64,000 bases of DNA from Marisediminitalea oceani (GCF_003731635.1 NZ_RCUA01000033.1:62001-126000); one strand, 5' to 3'. Numbered from the stretch's first letter, positions 50,000 to 58,847 are shown. A program made the numbers and translations. Notes: generated from the sequence alone by a model not told the origin.

Positions 50000-50027
50000 A
50001 TACCAAACTGTAATAAAGGTTTGGTAT
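50000..50027. repeat. Inverted repeat between cytochrome and flavoprotein genes
   Basis: ATACCAAAC and GTTTGGTAT form a perfect 9-bp stem around a 10-base loop, just beyond the flavoprotein stop. No T-run follows on the minus strand, so it may be a weak terminator or a dispersed repeat. Confidence 0.4.
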
Positions 50028-50029
50028 GA

Positions 50030-51217
50030 CTACCTTTTCATTTCTGCCATGATGGCAGCGAGCTGTTCTACAGCCTTTATCGACTCCTGAGGGTCAATGT
50101 TTGCCAGCGGATTATTAAAATCGCCCTCAGCGCCGGCCTGCACCAGCAACCCATCGCGACGCGGATATACTGAAGTGTGCCGGTCGAAGTACTGAATGCC
50201 ATATTTTACTTCCGGTTGCGGCATTAATTTGCAGGTTTGCCCTCGCACCGGAATGATAGAGTCATCATTCAGTAAAGCCTTTGCGCCATACCCGGTGCAG
50301 TTAACTATTACCGATTCATCAAATTGCTGAAAATCTGCCATTGAGGTCAGGGTTCGGTCTATGATTTGGCCACCGCTACGATAAAACAAGTCGAGTAAAT
50401 ACTGTGAGTAGGCGCTGATGTTAAACATCAAAAGAGGAAATTGTCTGACGTGGGGCGTGGCAAAAGGATTCTGCGATGGCGATACGTCCCGCGCTTTGGG
50501 ATTTAAGTCACTGAGCAACTCCTTACGGTAATTCGGATAGGCCGGCTCGCCAGGGATATTGTGCCCGCCGTGATCATCAAAGGGTTTGTCAGCCAGACGG
50601 AACATGGTAGTCCACTCCACCGGATTGCCGGCCAGCCCCAACAGCGTTTGAAAACGCAGGTAAGACATCCTGGCCATCCATTGCCAACGTTCGGCAAAGG
50701 GCTGAGCATTGGCCAGTGTGACGATACGGGAGTCCGGCGACCAAATCCCGGTGGCATAAGAAGAACGCACGTAAGGCGGTTGTTCTTTGGCATAAATCGT
50801 TACTTTATAGCCCGCCCGCTGACACTGAATGGCAGTGGTTAGCCCAACGGCTCCACAGCCCACAACGGCTACCGGCGTTTGTTTATCGGCATTGATCAAT
50901 GATTCTGCCAGCGCAGCGGTGCCCCAGGATAACGACCAGCCACTGCCGCCGTGGCCGTAATTATGAATGAGAGTTTTTTTACCAACGGTTTCGGTTTCTA
51001 TCCGTGGTCCGGTTGCCCGAAAAGGCCGGGTACAAACGTTGGTACTGATGATCCGATCCGGATAAGCATTGATTGGGGCCATCTCCGGTAGTGATAATGG
51101 TAAGCTTGCGGGCGATAAAGGTAACTGAGAAGAAGATGGTTTAGCCGTGACATAACCACCAAGGGTTGCTGCGATACCTGAGCCTGCGGCTCCCTGAAGA
51201 AAACGACGACGATGCAT
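50030..51217 (-). CDS. Tat-exported FAD oxidase, D-amino-acid oxidase type, circularly permuted
   Basis: 395 residues from MHRRRFLQG, with GGAG 6 bases upstream; a longer frame (start at 51259) is rejected. The RRRFLQG start is a twin-arginine signal, so the folded flavoprotein is exported. Family motifs of D-amino-acid oxidases are present but in a changed order. RPFRATGPRIE and HNYGHGGSGWSLSWG, normally at the C-terminus, come first (about 64-99); the Rossmann GCGAVG, normally at the N-terminus, is at 120-125; NCTGYGAKALLND and PVRGQ follow (306-327). In the usual order the HNYGHGG segment is last. The reaction would be oxidation of D-amino acids or similar amines to keto acids with H2O2. 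The substrate is not known. Confidence 0.8.
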   Translation of the reverse strand: MHRRRFLQGAAGSGIAATLGGYVTAKPSSSQLPLSPASLPLSLPEMAPINAYPDRIISTNVCTRPFRATGPRIETETVGKKTLIHNYGHGGSGWSLSWGTAALAESLINADKQTPVAVVGCGAVGLTTAIQCQRAGYKVTIYAKEQPPYVRSSYATGIWSPDSRIVTLANAQPFAERWQWMARMSYLRFQTLLGLAGNPVEWTTMFRLADKPFDDHGGHNIPGEPAYPNYRKELLSDLNPKARDVSPSQNPFATPHVRQFPLLMFNISAYSQYLLDLFYRSGGQIIDRTLTSMADFQQFDESVIVNCTGYGAKALLNDDSIIPVRGQTCKLMPQPEVKYGIQYFDRHTSVYPRRDGLLVQAGAEGDFNNPLANIDPQESIKAVEQLAAIMAEMKR

Positions 51218-51494
51218 GAGGGCTCCATTAACTTCCCGCCTGAAACAGGCAGGATTCAATTAAGTCCTGATGTCAAAAGTGCAAATGCTAAGGGTATGGT
51301 CTTTATGCCATTTACCCCAGATTACCCAGTCCCCAACTGGTAAACAAGGTTAATTGTCGTGGTATGCGGGGATCTGCCTTTAGCGAATCGATTTTCCGGC
51401 ACCTGGGCAGTGCGCAAAGATACTTGCGAATCCTCAACCCAAACGGCTACAGCCAGTGCATGCCAGGTGCCAAAAAACCGTACTATTTTACTTA

Positions 51495-51526
51495 AATAAG
51501 CTTATTTTAAGCCGGTAAGCTTACCG
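51495..51526. promoter_or_regulatory. Two adjacent palindromes sharing a TAAGCTTA core
   Basis: AATAAGCTTATT (51495-51506) and CGGTAAGCTTACCG (51513-51526) are perfect palindromes with centres 19 bp apart. Both contain TAAGCTTA. They lie about 185-215 bp before the nuclease start, and 51 to 85 bases further upstream than the Pho-box-like repeat. Confidence 0.4.
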
Positions 51527-51611
51527 TAGATAAGTAATTTCACCCTCTTACCTGCCAGCCAGAGTGCATGGTTACTGCACTAATAAAAGAGCTGCTCAAC
51601 AATTCCACAGC

Positions 51612-51655
51612 TCCGTCAAAAACTTGTCATTTCTCTGTAGCAAAGCACTTATAGT
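51612..51655 (+). promoter_or_regulatory. Pho-box-like direct repeat and -10 box before the nuclease gene
   Basis: CCGTCAA and TTGTCAT repeat with an 11-bp period (GTCA at 51615 and 51626), the layout of the PhoB box (CTGTCAT, four bases, CTGTCAT). A TATAGT box follows at 51650-51655, about 19 bp after the second repeat. The gene begins at 51711. Phosphate-starvation control of an extracellular nuclease fits. Confidence 0.45.
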
Positions 51656-51710
51656 GTTACCTGCACTTCAGGACAGTAATCCAAAAATATCAAGCAGGAG
51701 CAACACACAG

Positions 51711-54700
51711 ATGAAAGCAAAAATCCTGTTGCCTCTAGTACTCGGCCTACCGGTATCAGCACTCGCTGATGACCTGTTTATTTCCGAGTACATAGAAGGC
51801 AGCTCAAACAATAAAGCGATAGAAATTTATAATCCCACAGACACTGCCATCGACCTGACAGGCTATCGTCTGGAAATCTATTCAAATGGCAGCACTTCTG
51901 CCGGCACCACTATCGCTTTATCAGGCATGCTCGCAAGCGGCGATGTATACGTAGTCGCTGATGATGATGCAGATACCGCCATTCTTGCCGTTACCGACCA
52001 GACCAGCACTAGCTCATTCTATAACGGTGATGACGCGGTACTGCTGGTGAATGGCACCGCTGTGGTAGATAGTTTCGGACAACTCGGGGTTGACCCTGGC
52101 AGTTACTGGGAATCTAACGGCGTCAGAACGCAAAACAGAACTCTGGTTCGCAAAGCTTCGGTAACTGCCGGTGATATCGTTCCTGAAGATGCTTTTGATG
52201 TATCGCTACAATGGGAACAATTCTCTGAAGACGACTTTGCCAATCTTGGCGCTCATAGCTCAGATGGCGATACTGGCGGCGGCGATGACGATGAAGATTT
52301 AACTGACGTATGTACCAACTGTCCGGACCTGGACAAAGTAGCAAACGCAGCAACCTTCGATCCGGTTAGCTACTACGCACCGGTTCAAACCGAAATCGAC
52401 GCCAACTCGCCGGTCGAATTTATAAAAATGGCCCTCAACACGGTTATCAGCGCCGACCATACGGTGCTGACCTACAGCGAAGTCTGGACTGCACTGACAG
52501 AAACCGACGAAGATCCGGCAAACCCAGACAACGTAGTGCTATTCTATTCAGGTATTTCACTACCTAAAACCAGCAATCAGTCTGGCGTCAACAATAACGA
52601 TTTCTGGAATCGCGAACACGTATGGCCTAACAGCCATGGCTTTAGCAGTGATTCCTACGAGGGTTATACCGATATTCATCATCTGCGTCCTGAAGATGTA
52701 ACGGTAAACGGCTCCCGGGGTAACCTGGATTTTGATTACAGCGACAGCCCGCTGGCTGAAGCCCCGGAAAACCGCATTGACGGCGATTCCTTTGAGCCTC
52801 GTGACGCAGTAAAAGGCGACGTAGCGCGCATGATGTTGTACATGGATGTGCGTTATGAAGGGTCTGGCAGCGACAGCACCCCTGATCTGGTGCTGGTTAA
52901 CCGCACCACCGGCCCGGGTGAAGCCGCTTTGGGTCAACTGTGCACCCTGATAGCCTGGCATAATGCCGATCCGGTTGATGCAGCTGAAGCACAACGTGCA
53001 GATACGATTTATGAGTATCAGGGTAACCGTAACCCGTTTGTGGATCACCCTGAGTGGGTAGAGTTGCTGTATCCGGCTGATAGCTGTGATGACGAACCTA
53101 CCGACCCTGAAGAGCCACCAGTGGATCCGGAAGACCCGCCAGTTGGCGGCGCCAGCCCGCTAATTCTGAGCGGTGTGATTGACGCCGATTTAAGTGGCGG
53201 CTTACCGAAAGCCGTGGAAGTTTTCGTAACTCGTGATATCGCCGACCTTAGTGTTTGTGGTATCGGTTTCGCCAACAATGGTGGTGGTACGGATGGACAG
53301 GAATACACTTTCCCGGCTGACTCAGCCCTGGCAGGCGACCGCATCATCGTAGCATCAGAAACTTCGCAATTTGGCGCCTTTTTTGATAGCACACCAGACT
53401 ACAACAGCGGCAGCGTATCCATTAACGGTGATGATGCCATTGAATTATTCTGCGACGGTGAAGTCGTCGATGTGTTCGGTGATCCGGATGTAAACGGTGA
53501 CTATGAGGCATGGGATTACACCGATAGCTGGGCATACCGCAAATCCAATACTGCGGCCAGCACATCCTTTAATGTAAATGACTGGATCCTGCCTGGACGC
53601 TCTGCGTTAGACGGCGAGAGCACCAATGCTACGGCAACTACGCCTTACCCTTATAAAACCTTTACTGCTGTGCAGCCTGAACTATTCATCTCTGAATATA
53701 CCGAAGGTAGTGGTTTTAATAAGGCTATTGAAATCGTCAACCTTGGTTCGCAAAGCGTTGATCTGTCGGCGCACAGCTATGTGATCAGTGTGTACTCAAA
53801 TGGCGGTAACAGCCCGTCATTCAGTGTTACCCTGAGCGGTAGTATCGCCCCTGGCGATGTATTTGTGGTTTCTCACCCTGACGCTGACGCACCACTTCCT
53901 GAGGTTTCAGATCAGGAAGCATATTTGAACTTTAACGGCGACGACGCGGTGGCCTTCTTTAAAGACGGCGAAGTGATTGATGCTATTGGTCAGGTAGGTG
54001 TAGATCCGGGTTCCCAGTGGGGCACGGGTGATACCAGCACAAAAGACAACACCCTGCGTCGTCTGCTTTCAGTAACTACCGGCGACACTAACGCAGACGA
54101 TACCTTTGACCCGTCTCTGGAATGGCAAGGTTTTGCCAATAACACCCTTGATCACTTCGGCATTTATGGCGATGGTGACCCGGGCGATCCAGGCGAACCC
54201 GGTGAAGAGTTTGGCGCATGTTATGACTCAGCAACCTACATCAGTGCGGTTCAGGGCAATGCCGAGACCTCACCACTGAGTGGACAAACCGTGATAGTAG
54301 AAGGTGTGGTAACCGCTGTATTTCCTGATTTAGGCGGTTTCTTTATGCAGGAAGAAGACGCCGATCACGATGCCGATCCACAAACCTCTGAAGGTTTATT
54401 TGTTGAACTGGCAGACCTCCCCTCTGGCCTGCAGGCATCAGACGTTGTCCGCGTTCAGGGTAATGTGGAAGAACAATATGGTCGTACCATTTTGTCCACG
54501 ATTACCGAGTCTGCTATCTGTGGTACCGGCACTGTAACAGCAACAGTCATCAGTCTGCCTCAGGACAGCACCGACGGCTTTGAAGCAGTAGAGAACATGC
54601 TGGTTGTGAACGACACCAGCTGGGATATCTCAGACACTTACAGCTTCATTCGCTATGGCGAAATTCTGGTCTCTAATGGCCGTCTCTACAACCCAACCCA

Positions 54701-56117
54701 ACTGTTTGATGCAGGCAGTCAGGATGCTGTTGATTACGCAGAATTTAACGCCCGTAACCAGTTAATCATCGACGATAACCGTGATGGTTCTGACAATGCC
54801 GCGCCATTACTGTCTATTGGTGATGTTGGTCCGTACAATCCGCTGCGTTCTGGCGACAGTGTTACCCGGGTTGAAGGGATTATGGATTATGGCTACAGCG
54901 CTTACCGTATTCGCCCGGTCACTGACGTTACCGTGGTAAATACTAATGTGCGTAATGACGCGCCGGTCATTGCCGACGGAAACCTGCGGGTTGCCAGCTT
55001 TAACGTTCTAAACCTGTTTAATGGCAATGGTGACGGCTCTGGCTTCCCAACCAGCCGTGGCGCCGACAGCTTCTCTGAATACGAGCGTCAACTGGCTAAA
55101 ATCGTTAATGCGATTGTCGCTATTGATGCTGACGTGCTCGGTTTAATGGAAATTGAAAACGATGGCTATGCCAGCACCAGTGCAATTGCACAACTGGTTG
55201 CTGCGATTAACGCACAAATGGGCGCTGGTACCTATGAGTACATCAGTGTGGGTAACGGTATTGGCACCGACGAAATTGCAGTAGGTATTATTTATAAACC
55301 TGCGGTATTGACGCCGGAGGGTGCGCCTGAACTGCTGACTTCAGCGAACAGTATCGTCGATACCGACGGACCGCTGTTTGATGATTCACGTAACCGCCCT
55401 TCACTGGCGCAGGCGTTTGTTCACAGCGAAACCCGCCAGACCATAGTTGTGGATGTTAACCATCTTAAATCCAAAGGTTCAAGGTGTGGCAGTGGTGATG
55501 ATGATACGTCCACCGGCCAGGGCAATTGTAACCTGACCCGTACCCGTGCTGCACAGGCGCTGGTTGTCTGGTTGAATGACACCTTCCCGGATATGCCATT
55601 TACCGTACTGGGTGATTTGAACAGCTATGGCATGGAAGATCCGATTCAGGTACTGACCGAAGCCGGATTAACCGATACTGCACGCACTATCCTGGGTGAT
55701 ACCGCTTACAGCTACACCTTCGACGGTTTAGTTGGCAGCCTTGACTACCAGTTGGTTAACGCAGCTATGGGTGAGTGGTTGGTCGATGCTACCGAGTGGC
55801 ATATCAATGCTGACGAGCTGAGCATTCTGGACTACAACGAAGAATATAAAACTGCCGACTTCCTCAATGAACTGGTGTTCCGTGCATCAGATCATGATCC
55901 GGTAGTGGCCACTTACCAGTTGGATATGGCGCCACTGCCAGGTGACATGGATGGTGACTTCGACGTGGATATGCTCGATATCCGTGCCTTCCAGATGGCT
56001 ATTGTACGCCGTCTGCCGCTGGGCAGTGAGTATGACTTTAACAATGATGGTCGCGTAAACATGCGTGATCTGGTTGCCATGCGAGCGCTGTGTACTCGCC
56101 GTGGTTGCCGTCCTTAA
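51711..56117 (+). CDS. Giant secreted nuclease: LTD, EndA-type, LTD, LTD, ExeM-type nuclease, dockerin
   Basis: 1468 residues from MKAKILLPL, with GGAG upstream; the signal peptide ends near ALAD. In order: a lamin-tail domain (about 18-170, DLFISEYIEGSSNNKAIEIY), an endonuclease I domain (about 205-450) with NREHVWPNSHGF near 300 and DIHHLRP; a PEPE-rich linker; two more lamin-tail domains (about 483-650 and 660-820); an OB-like domain (about 843-960); an EEP (DNase I-like) ExeM domain from about 1090 (VASFNVLNLFNG, DHDPVVA near the end); and a dockerin-like tail (1411-1468) with two calcium loops (GDMDGDFDVDMLD, YDFNNDGRVNMRDL). It degrades extracellular DNA. The next gene, 21 bp on, encodes a cohesin-like domain. 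Confidence 0.9.
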   Translation: MKAKILLPLVLGLPVSALADDLFISEYIEGSSNNKAIEIYNPTDTAIDLTGYRLEIYSNGSTSAGTTIALSGMLASGDVYVVADDDADTAILAVTDQTSTSSFYNGDDAVLLVNGTAVVDSFGQLGVDPGSYWESNGVRTQNRTLVRKASVTAGDIVPEDAFDVSLQWEQFSEDDFANLGAHSSDGDTGGGDDDEDLTDVCTNCPDLDKVANAATFDPVSYYAPVQTEIDANSPVEFIKMALNTVISADHTVLTYSEVWTALTETDEDPANPDNVVLFYSGISLPKTSNQSGVNNNDFWNREHVWPNSHGFSSDSYEGYTDIHHLRPEDVTVNGSRGNLDFDYSDSPLAEAPENRIDGDSFEPRDAVKGDVARMMLYMDVRYEGSGSDSTPDLVLVNRTTGPGEAALGQLCTLIAWHNADPVDAAEAQRADTIYEYQGNRNPFVDHPEWVELLYPADSCDDEPTDPEEPPVDPEDPPVGGASPLILSGVIDADLSGGLPKAVEVFVTRDIADLSVCGIGFANNGGGTDGQEYTFPADSALAGDRIIVASETSQFGAFFDSTPDYNSGSVSINGDDAIELFCDGEVVDVFGDPDVNGDYEAWDYTDSWAYRKSNTAASTSFNVNDWILPGRSALDGESTNATATTPYPYKTFTAVQPELFISEYTEGSGFNKAIEIVNLGSQSVDLSAHSYVISVYSNGGNSPSFSVTLSGSIAPGDVFVVSHPDADAPLPEVSDQEAYLNFNGDDAVAFFKDGEVIDAIGQVGVDPGSQWGTGDTSTKDNTLRRLLSVTTGDTNADDTFDPSLEWQGFANNTLDHFGIYGDGDPGDPGEPGEEFGACYDSATYISAVQGNAETSPLSGQTVIVEGVVTAVFPDLGGFFMQEEDADHDADPQTSEGLFVELADLPSGLQASDVVRVQGNVEEQYGRTILSTITESAICGTGTVTATVISLPQDSTDGFEAVENMLVVNDTSWDISDTYSFIRYGEILVSNGRLYNPTQLFDAGSQDAVDYAEFNARNQLIIDDNRDGSDNAAPLLSIGDVGPYNPLRSGDSVTRVEGIMDYGYSAYRIRPVTDVTVVNTNVRNDAPVIADGNLRVASFNVLNLFNGNGDGSGFPTSRGADSFSEYERQLAKIVNAIVAIDADVLGLMEIENDGYASTSAIAQLVAAINAQMGAGTYEYISVGNGIGTDEIAVGIIYKPAVLTPEGAPELLTSANSIVDTDGPLFDDSRNRPSLAQAFVHSETRQTIVVDVNHLKSKGSRCGSGDDDTSTGQGNCNLTRTRAAQALVVWLNDTFPDMPFTVLGDLNSYGMEDPIQVLTEAGLTDTARTILGDTAYSYTFDGLVGSLDYQLVNAAMGEWLVDATEWHINADELSILDYNEEYKTADFLNELVFRASDHDPVVATYQLDMAPLPGDMDGDFDVDMLDIRAFQMAIVRRLPLGSEYDFNNDGRVNMRDLVAMRALCTRRGCRP

Positions 56118-56138
56118 TTGAAAATGGAGTAACAGATA

Positions 56139-56723
56139 ATGAAGAAGTTTTTATTAACCCTGGCCAGTCTGGTTGCGTTTAGCAGCCAGGCAGCGGTCAT
56201 CTCGGTAGAGCTTGCCGATAGTGAAATTGCCGTGGGTGACACCACCACCGTAAACATTACCGGTGAGTTCGACAGCCAGACTGAAGCCTTTGATGTTGCG
56301 CTGCTCAGGGTCTTTTTTGACACCAGCGCATTACTAGTCAATAGCCTGACCTTTGCCTCTGATCTGCCGTCAGACGATGTATTCTTTGACCCATTAGTGA
56401 TTATCGAAGAACTTCCCGGCGAAGTGAGTATGGGCTGGTTTAGCTCATTTGCTGGCACTTACACTAACCCTGCGCCATTTTCACTGTTCAGTTTTGACGT
56501 AACGGCTACGACTGTAGGTGTGTTTGATTTCACTTTCGATTCAACAAATTTAGATAACCTGGATTTCTATAATTCCGAACTGCAAGAGTCTATTGCAACT
56601 GAATTAAACGCAGCCAGCTTAACCGTCACTGACGGTGTAGCAGCTGACGTTGCCGCACCGCAAACAGCACTACTGTTAGCCCTGGCGTTAGGCGGTCTTG
56701 TGGTCGCTCGTCGCCGCAGCTAA
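56139..56723 (+). CDS. Cohesin-like surface protein with a PEP-CTERM-like tail
   Basis: 194 residues. Signal peptide to about residue 19, then a cohesin-like beta-sandwich (about 20-165: ISVELADSEIAVGDTTTVNI, FDVALLRVFFDTSALLV, SLFSFDVTA), and a C-terminal tail: VAAPQT, a hydrophobic helix, then ARRRS. The tail resembles a PEP-CTERM sorting signal, although the usual PEP is AAP. GGAG lies before the ATG, 21 bp from the nuclease stop, so the two form an operon. If the domain binds the nuclease dockerin, the enzyme would be held at the cell surface. The binding is inferred, not seen. Confidence 0.7.
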   Translation: MKKFLLTLASLVAFSSQAAVISVELADSEIAVGDTTTVNITGEFDSQTEAFDVALLRVFFDTSALLVNSLTFASDLPSDDVFFDPLVIIEELPGEVSMGWFSSFAGTYTNPAPFSLFSFDVTATTVGVFDFTFDSTNLDNLDFYNSELQESIATELNAASLTVTDGVAADVAAPQTALLLALALGGLVVARRRS

Positions 56724-56744
56724 TCAGGCTTACCTCAACGTTTG

Positions 56745-56770
56745 AAAACCCCGCCCTGGCGGGGTTTTTT
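56745..56770 (+). terminator. Terminator of the nuclease-cohesin operon
   Basis: AAAACCCCGCC pairs with GGCGGGGTTTT around a CT centre and runs into a T-run of six. It closes the two-gene operon. Confidence 0.9.
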
Positions 56771-56917
56771 ATTATCTGCGCTTACCATTGATTGATCACG
56801 TAATCCTCACATTCCGTACAATTAAGTTAATCCAAACAATCAGCACGCATGTTTCAATCACTCCCGGGGTTTGCTACCCTGCCTGCATGCTGCCTCAGAC
56901 CATTTCAGGATCGAATA

Positions 56918-58036
56918 ATGAGCAAGGCCAGGCTTCTCCGGTTAGCACCGGTACTTTTGTTAGTGTCCGGTACGGCACAGTCAGCCGATGACTTCCCGGT
57001 CAATATCGGCGGCCACGTGCGCCTCAATTACAGTTATCAGGACTGGCAGGAAGTTGAATTACGTGACGGTTTTGGTTTTGAGTCACTCAAATTAACCGTC
57101 TCCGGTGAAACCGACCAGTTCAGCTATAAAGCAGATTACCGCTGGTATGAAAATACCGACTTTAACACTGTGCGCTATGCCGACCTGACTTATCACTACG
57201 ACGACCGCACCAGTGTGTCAGCCGGGATCACCAAAGTGCCCTTCGGTTTATTGCCCTTCGCCTCGAACAGCTTTTGGTTTTCCATCAATTACTATATTGG
57301 CTTTGAGGATGACTACGACCCTGGCGTGGTAGTGCAATACGAGAAATCTAACTGGGATATTCGCGCCGGCTACTTCTTTAACGATGAGTACAATGATGCC
57401 GGTCGGTTTGGTCGCTACTCTTTCGATATTGCCGATAACGGTGAGTTTCGTAATCAGGAAGACGGCCAGTATAACCTGCGGGTAAGCTATACTGCCGGGT
57501 TAATCCGCGGCGCTACTACCGAGTTTGGCGGGTCCTGGCAAGCCGCTAACGTACTCAACCTGGATACTCTGAACGAGGGTGATATGAACGCTTATGCCCT
57601 GCACCTTCGCCATACCCAGGGCCCGCTGGGCGTTGCCCTGCAATATACCGATTACGATTATGATCTGGCCGCACCACAAGATCAGGCAACTGACCGTCTC
57701 GCTTTGTCAGCTTTTGATTTTCCTTTCCTTACTGCCTCTAAAGCGCACAGTTATACCGCGGCAGTGAGTTATGAATTACCGTTCAGAGTAACCGGCCTGT
57801 CGCCGATTAAATGCTATTCAGAATACGGGGCGGTTGAGCCCGATGTGGCAGCGGGCTTGCGCTCAACGCAATGGGTTAATGGTTGCAGTTTTGGCTGGCG
57901 CGCGTTGTATTTCTATGTGGATAGCATTCAGGGTAAAAACATGTGGTTTTCCGGCGGTTCCGGCATTGGTCTGGACCTTGGCGGTAATCAGGACTCCACC
58001 CATCGTTTAAATATCAGTTTAGGCCTTTATTTTTAG
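56918..58036 (+). CDS. Outer-membrane porin-like protein
   Basis: 372 residues from MSKARLLRLAPV, preceded by AGGA; an in-frame ATG 23 codons earlier lacks a site. Signal peptide to about AQSA, then a beta-barrel pattern (VNIGGHVRLNYSYQDW, LKLTVSGETDQFSYKADYRW) and a C-terminal phenylalanine (SLGLYF). It resembles phosphate-selective porins (OprP/OprO type, the 'GF.FG' style) but is not clearly one. Two Cys (KCYSEYG, NGCSFGW) near the C-terminus could pair. It lies 8 bp before the binding-protein gene. Confidence 0.82.
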   Translation: MSKARLLRLAPVLLLVSGTAQSADDFPVNIGGHVRLNYSYQDWQEVELRDGFGFESLKLTVSGETDQFSYKADYRWYENTDFNTVRYADLTYHYDDRTSVSAGITKVPFGLLPFASNSFWFSINYYIGFEDDYDPGVVVQYEKSNWDIRAGYFFNDEYNDAGRFGRYSFDIADNGEFRNQEDGQYNLRVSYTAGLIRGATTEFGGSWQAANVLNLDTLNEGDMNAYALHLRHTQGPLGVALQYTDYDYDLAAPQDQATDRLALSAFDFPFLTASKAHSYTAAVSYELPFRVTGLSPIKCYSEYGAVEPDVAAGLRSTQWVNGCSFGWRALYFYVDSIQGKNMWFSGGSGIGLDLGGNQDSTHRLNISLGLYF

Positions 58037-58044
58037 TGACCGTT

Positions 58045-58842
58045 ATGAAAAATCTTATTTTAATGCTGTCCCTGCTTTTTGCAGTTGTAAATAATGCCTC
58101 AGCTCACGCGTGGCGTACACTCACCATTGCCACCACCGAATATCCGCCCTATACCTCCACGGACATGGAGCACAATGGCTATATAAACCATATTATCAGT
58201 GAGGCGTTCTTACGGGTTGGCGTAGACGTAGTGTACGAAACCATGTCCTGGGAAGATGCCATTGCAAGTGCCAAAGACGGCCGCTATGACGCTGTGTCAT
58301 ATGCTAACTTCACGCGGGTTTACAGTGTTGATTTCTGGCAGAGCGAGCCTATCACCTCAGAAAGTCTGGTGTTTACGGCGAATGAAAAACTATCTCTGGA
58401 TCAGTGGGAAAACCTGCAACAGCTGGAGCAATACAAAATAGGCGTCACCAAAGGGTACGCTTATACCGATGAACTTTTTGCGTTTTTTAAGAAGGCGCCC
58501 AACACTGTAACCGTTGATACCGACAAAGACGGCCTCAATGCGGTTATTGCCAACGATATTCAATTGTTTCCAATCGATGAGCTGACCGCCTGGTATTTAC
58601 TGGAACGGGATTTCACCACCTTCGACCGTGCCGAAATAAAAATGCTCAAGCCATTTATCTCTACCGTGACAACCCACTTACTTATCCCGCGTAAAAGTCA
58701 GGATGGCGAGTTAATTTTAGCCTTGTTCAACAAAGGTCTGCACGCGCTGGCGATGGAAGGCAAGCTCGACCGTTATAAAACCCTATTGCGTGAGGGCTAC
58801 TATCAGCATCCCGACAAACCGGTGAATTTTGATCGACGCTAA
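58045..58842 (+). CDS. Periplasmic solute-binding protein, family 3 (amino-acid type)
   Basis: 265 residues from MKNLILMLSLL; a GTG three codons earlier overlaps the porin stop. Signal peptide to about NASA. The core LTIATTEYPPYTSTDMEHNG, SYANFTRVYSVDFWQSEPIT and YKIGVTKGYAYTDELF is typical of family 3 binding proteins of amino-acid ABC transporters and their sensor relatives. No permease or ATPase gene is near, so a stand-alone or porin-linked role is possible. It is co-directional with the porin, 8 bp apart, in the same arrangement as the pair near 12-13.6 kb. Confidence 0.85.
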   Translation: MKNLILMLSLLFAVVNNASAHAWRTLTIATTEYPPYTSTDMEHNGYINHIISEAFLRVGVDVVYETMSWEDAIASAKDGRYDAVSYANFTRVYSVDFWQSEPITSESLVFTANEKLSLDQWENLQQLEQYKIGVTKGYAYTDELFAFFKKAPNTVTVDTDKDGLNAVIANDIQLFPIDELTAWYLLERDFTTFDRAEIKMLKPFISTVTTHLLIPRKSQDGELILALFNKGLHALAMEGKLDRYKTLLREGYYQHPDKPVNFDRR

Positions 58843-58847
58843 ATCTT

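Larger units (their letters stand above)
51218..51710. other. Upstream region of the nuclease operon
   Basis: About 490 bp without a gene; the nuclease frame continues upstream to 51564 but the part before 51711 does not look like protein. It contains two palindromes and a Pho-box-like promoter, listed separately. Confidence 0.65.

Noticed and set aside
51218..51259. Longer N-terminus of the flavoprotein
   Set aside because: The twin-arginine signal must start near MHRRRFLQG, and GGAG is placed for that ATG.
51564..51710. N-terminal extension of the nuclease
   Set aside because: It runs over the Pho-box-like promoter; a clear signal peptide begins at 51711 after GGAG.
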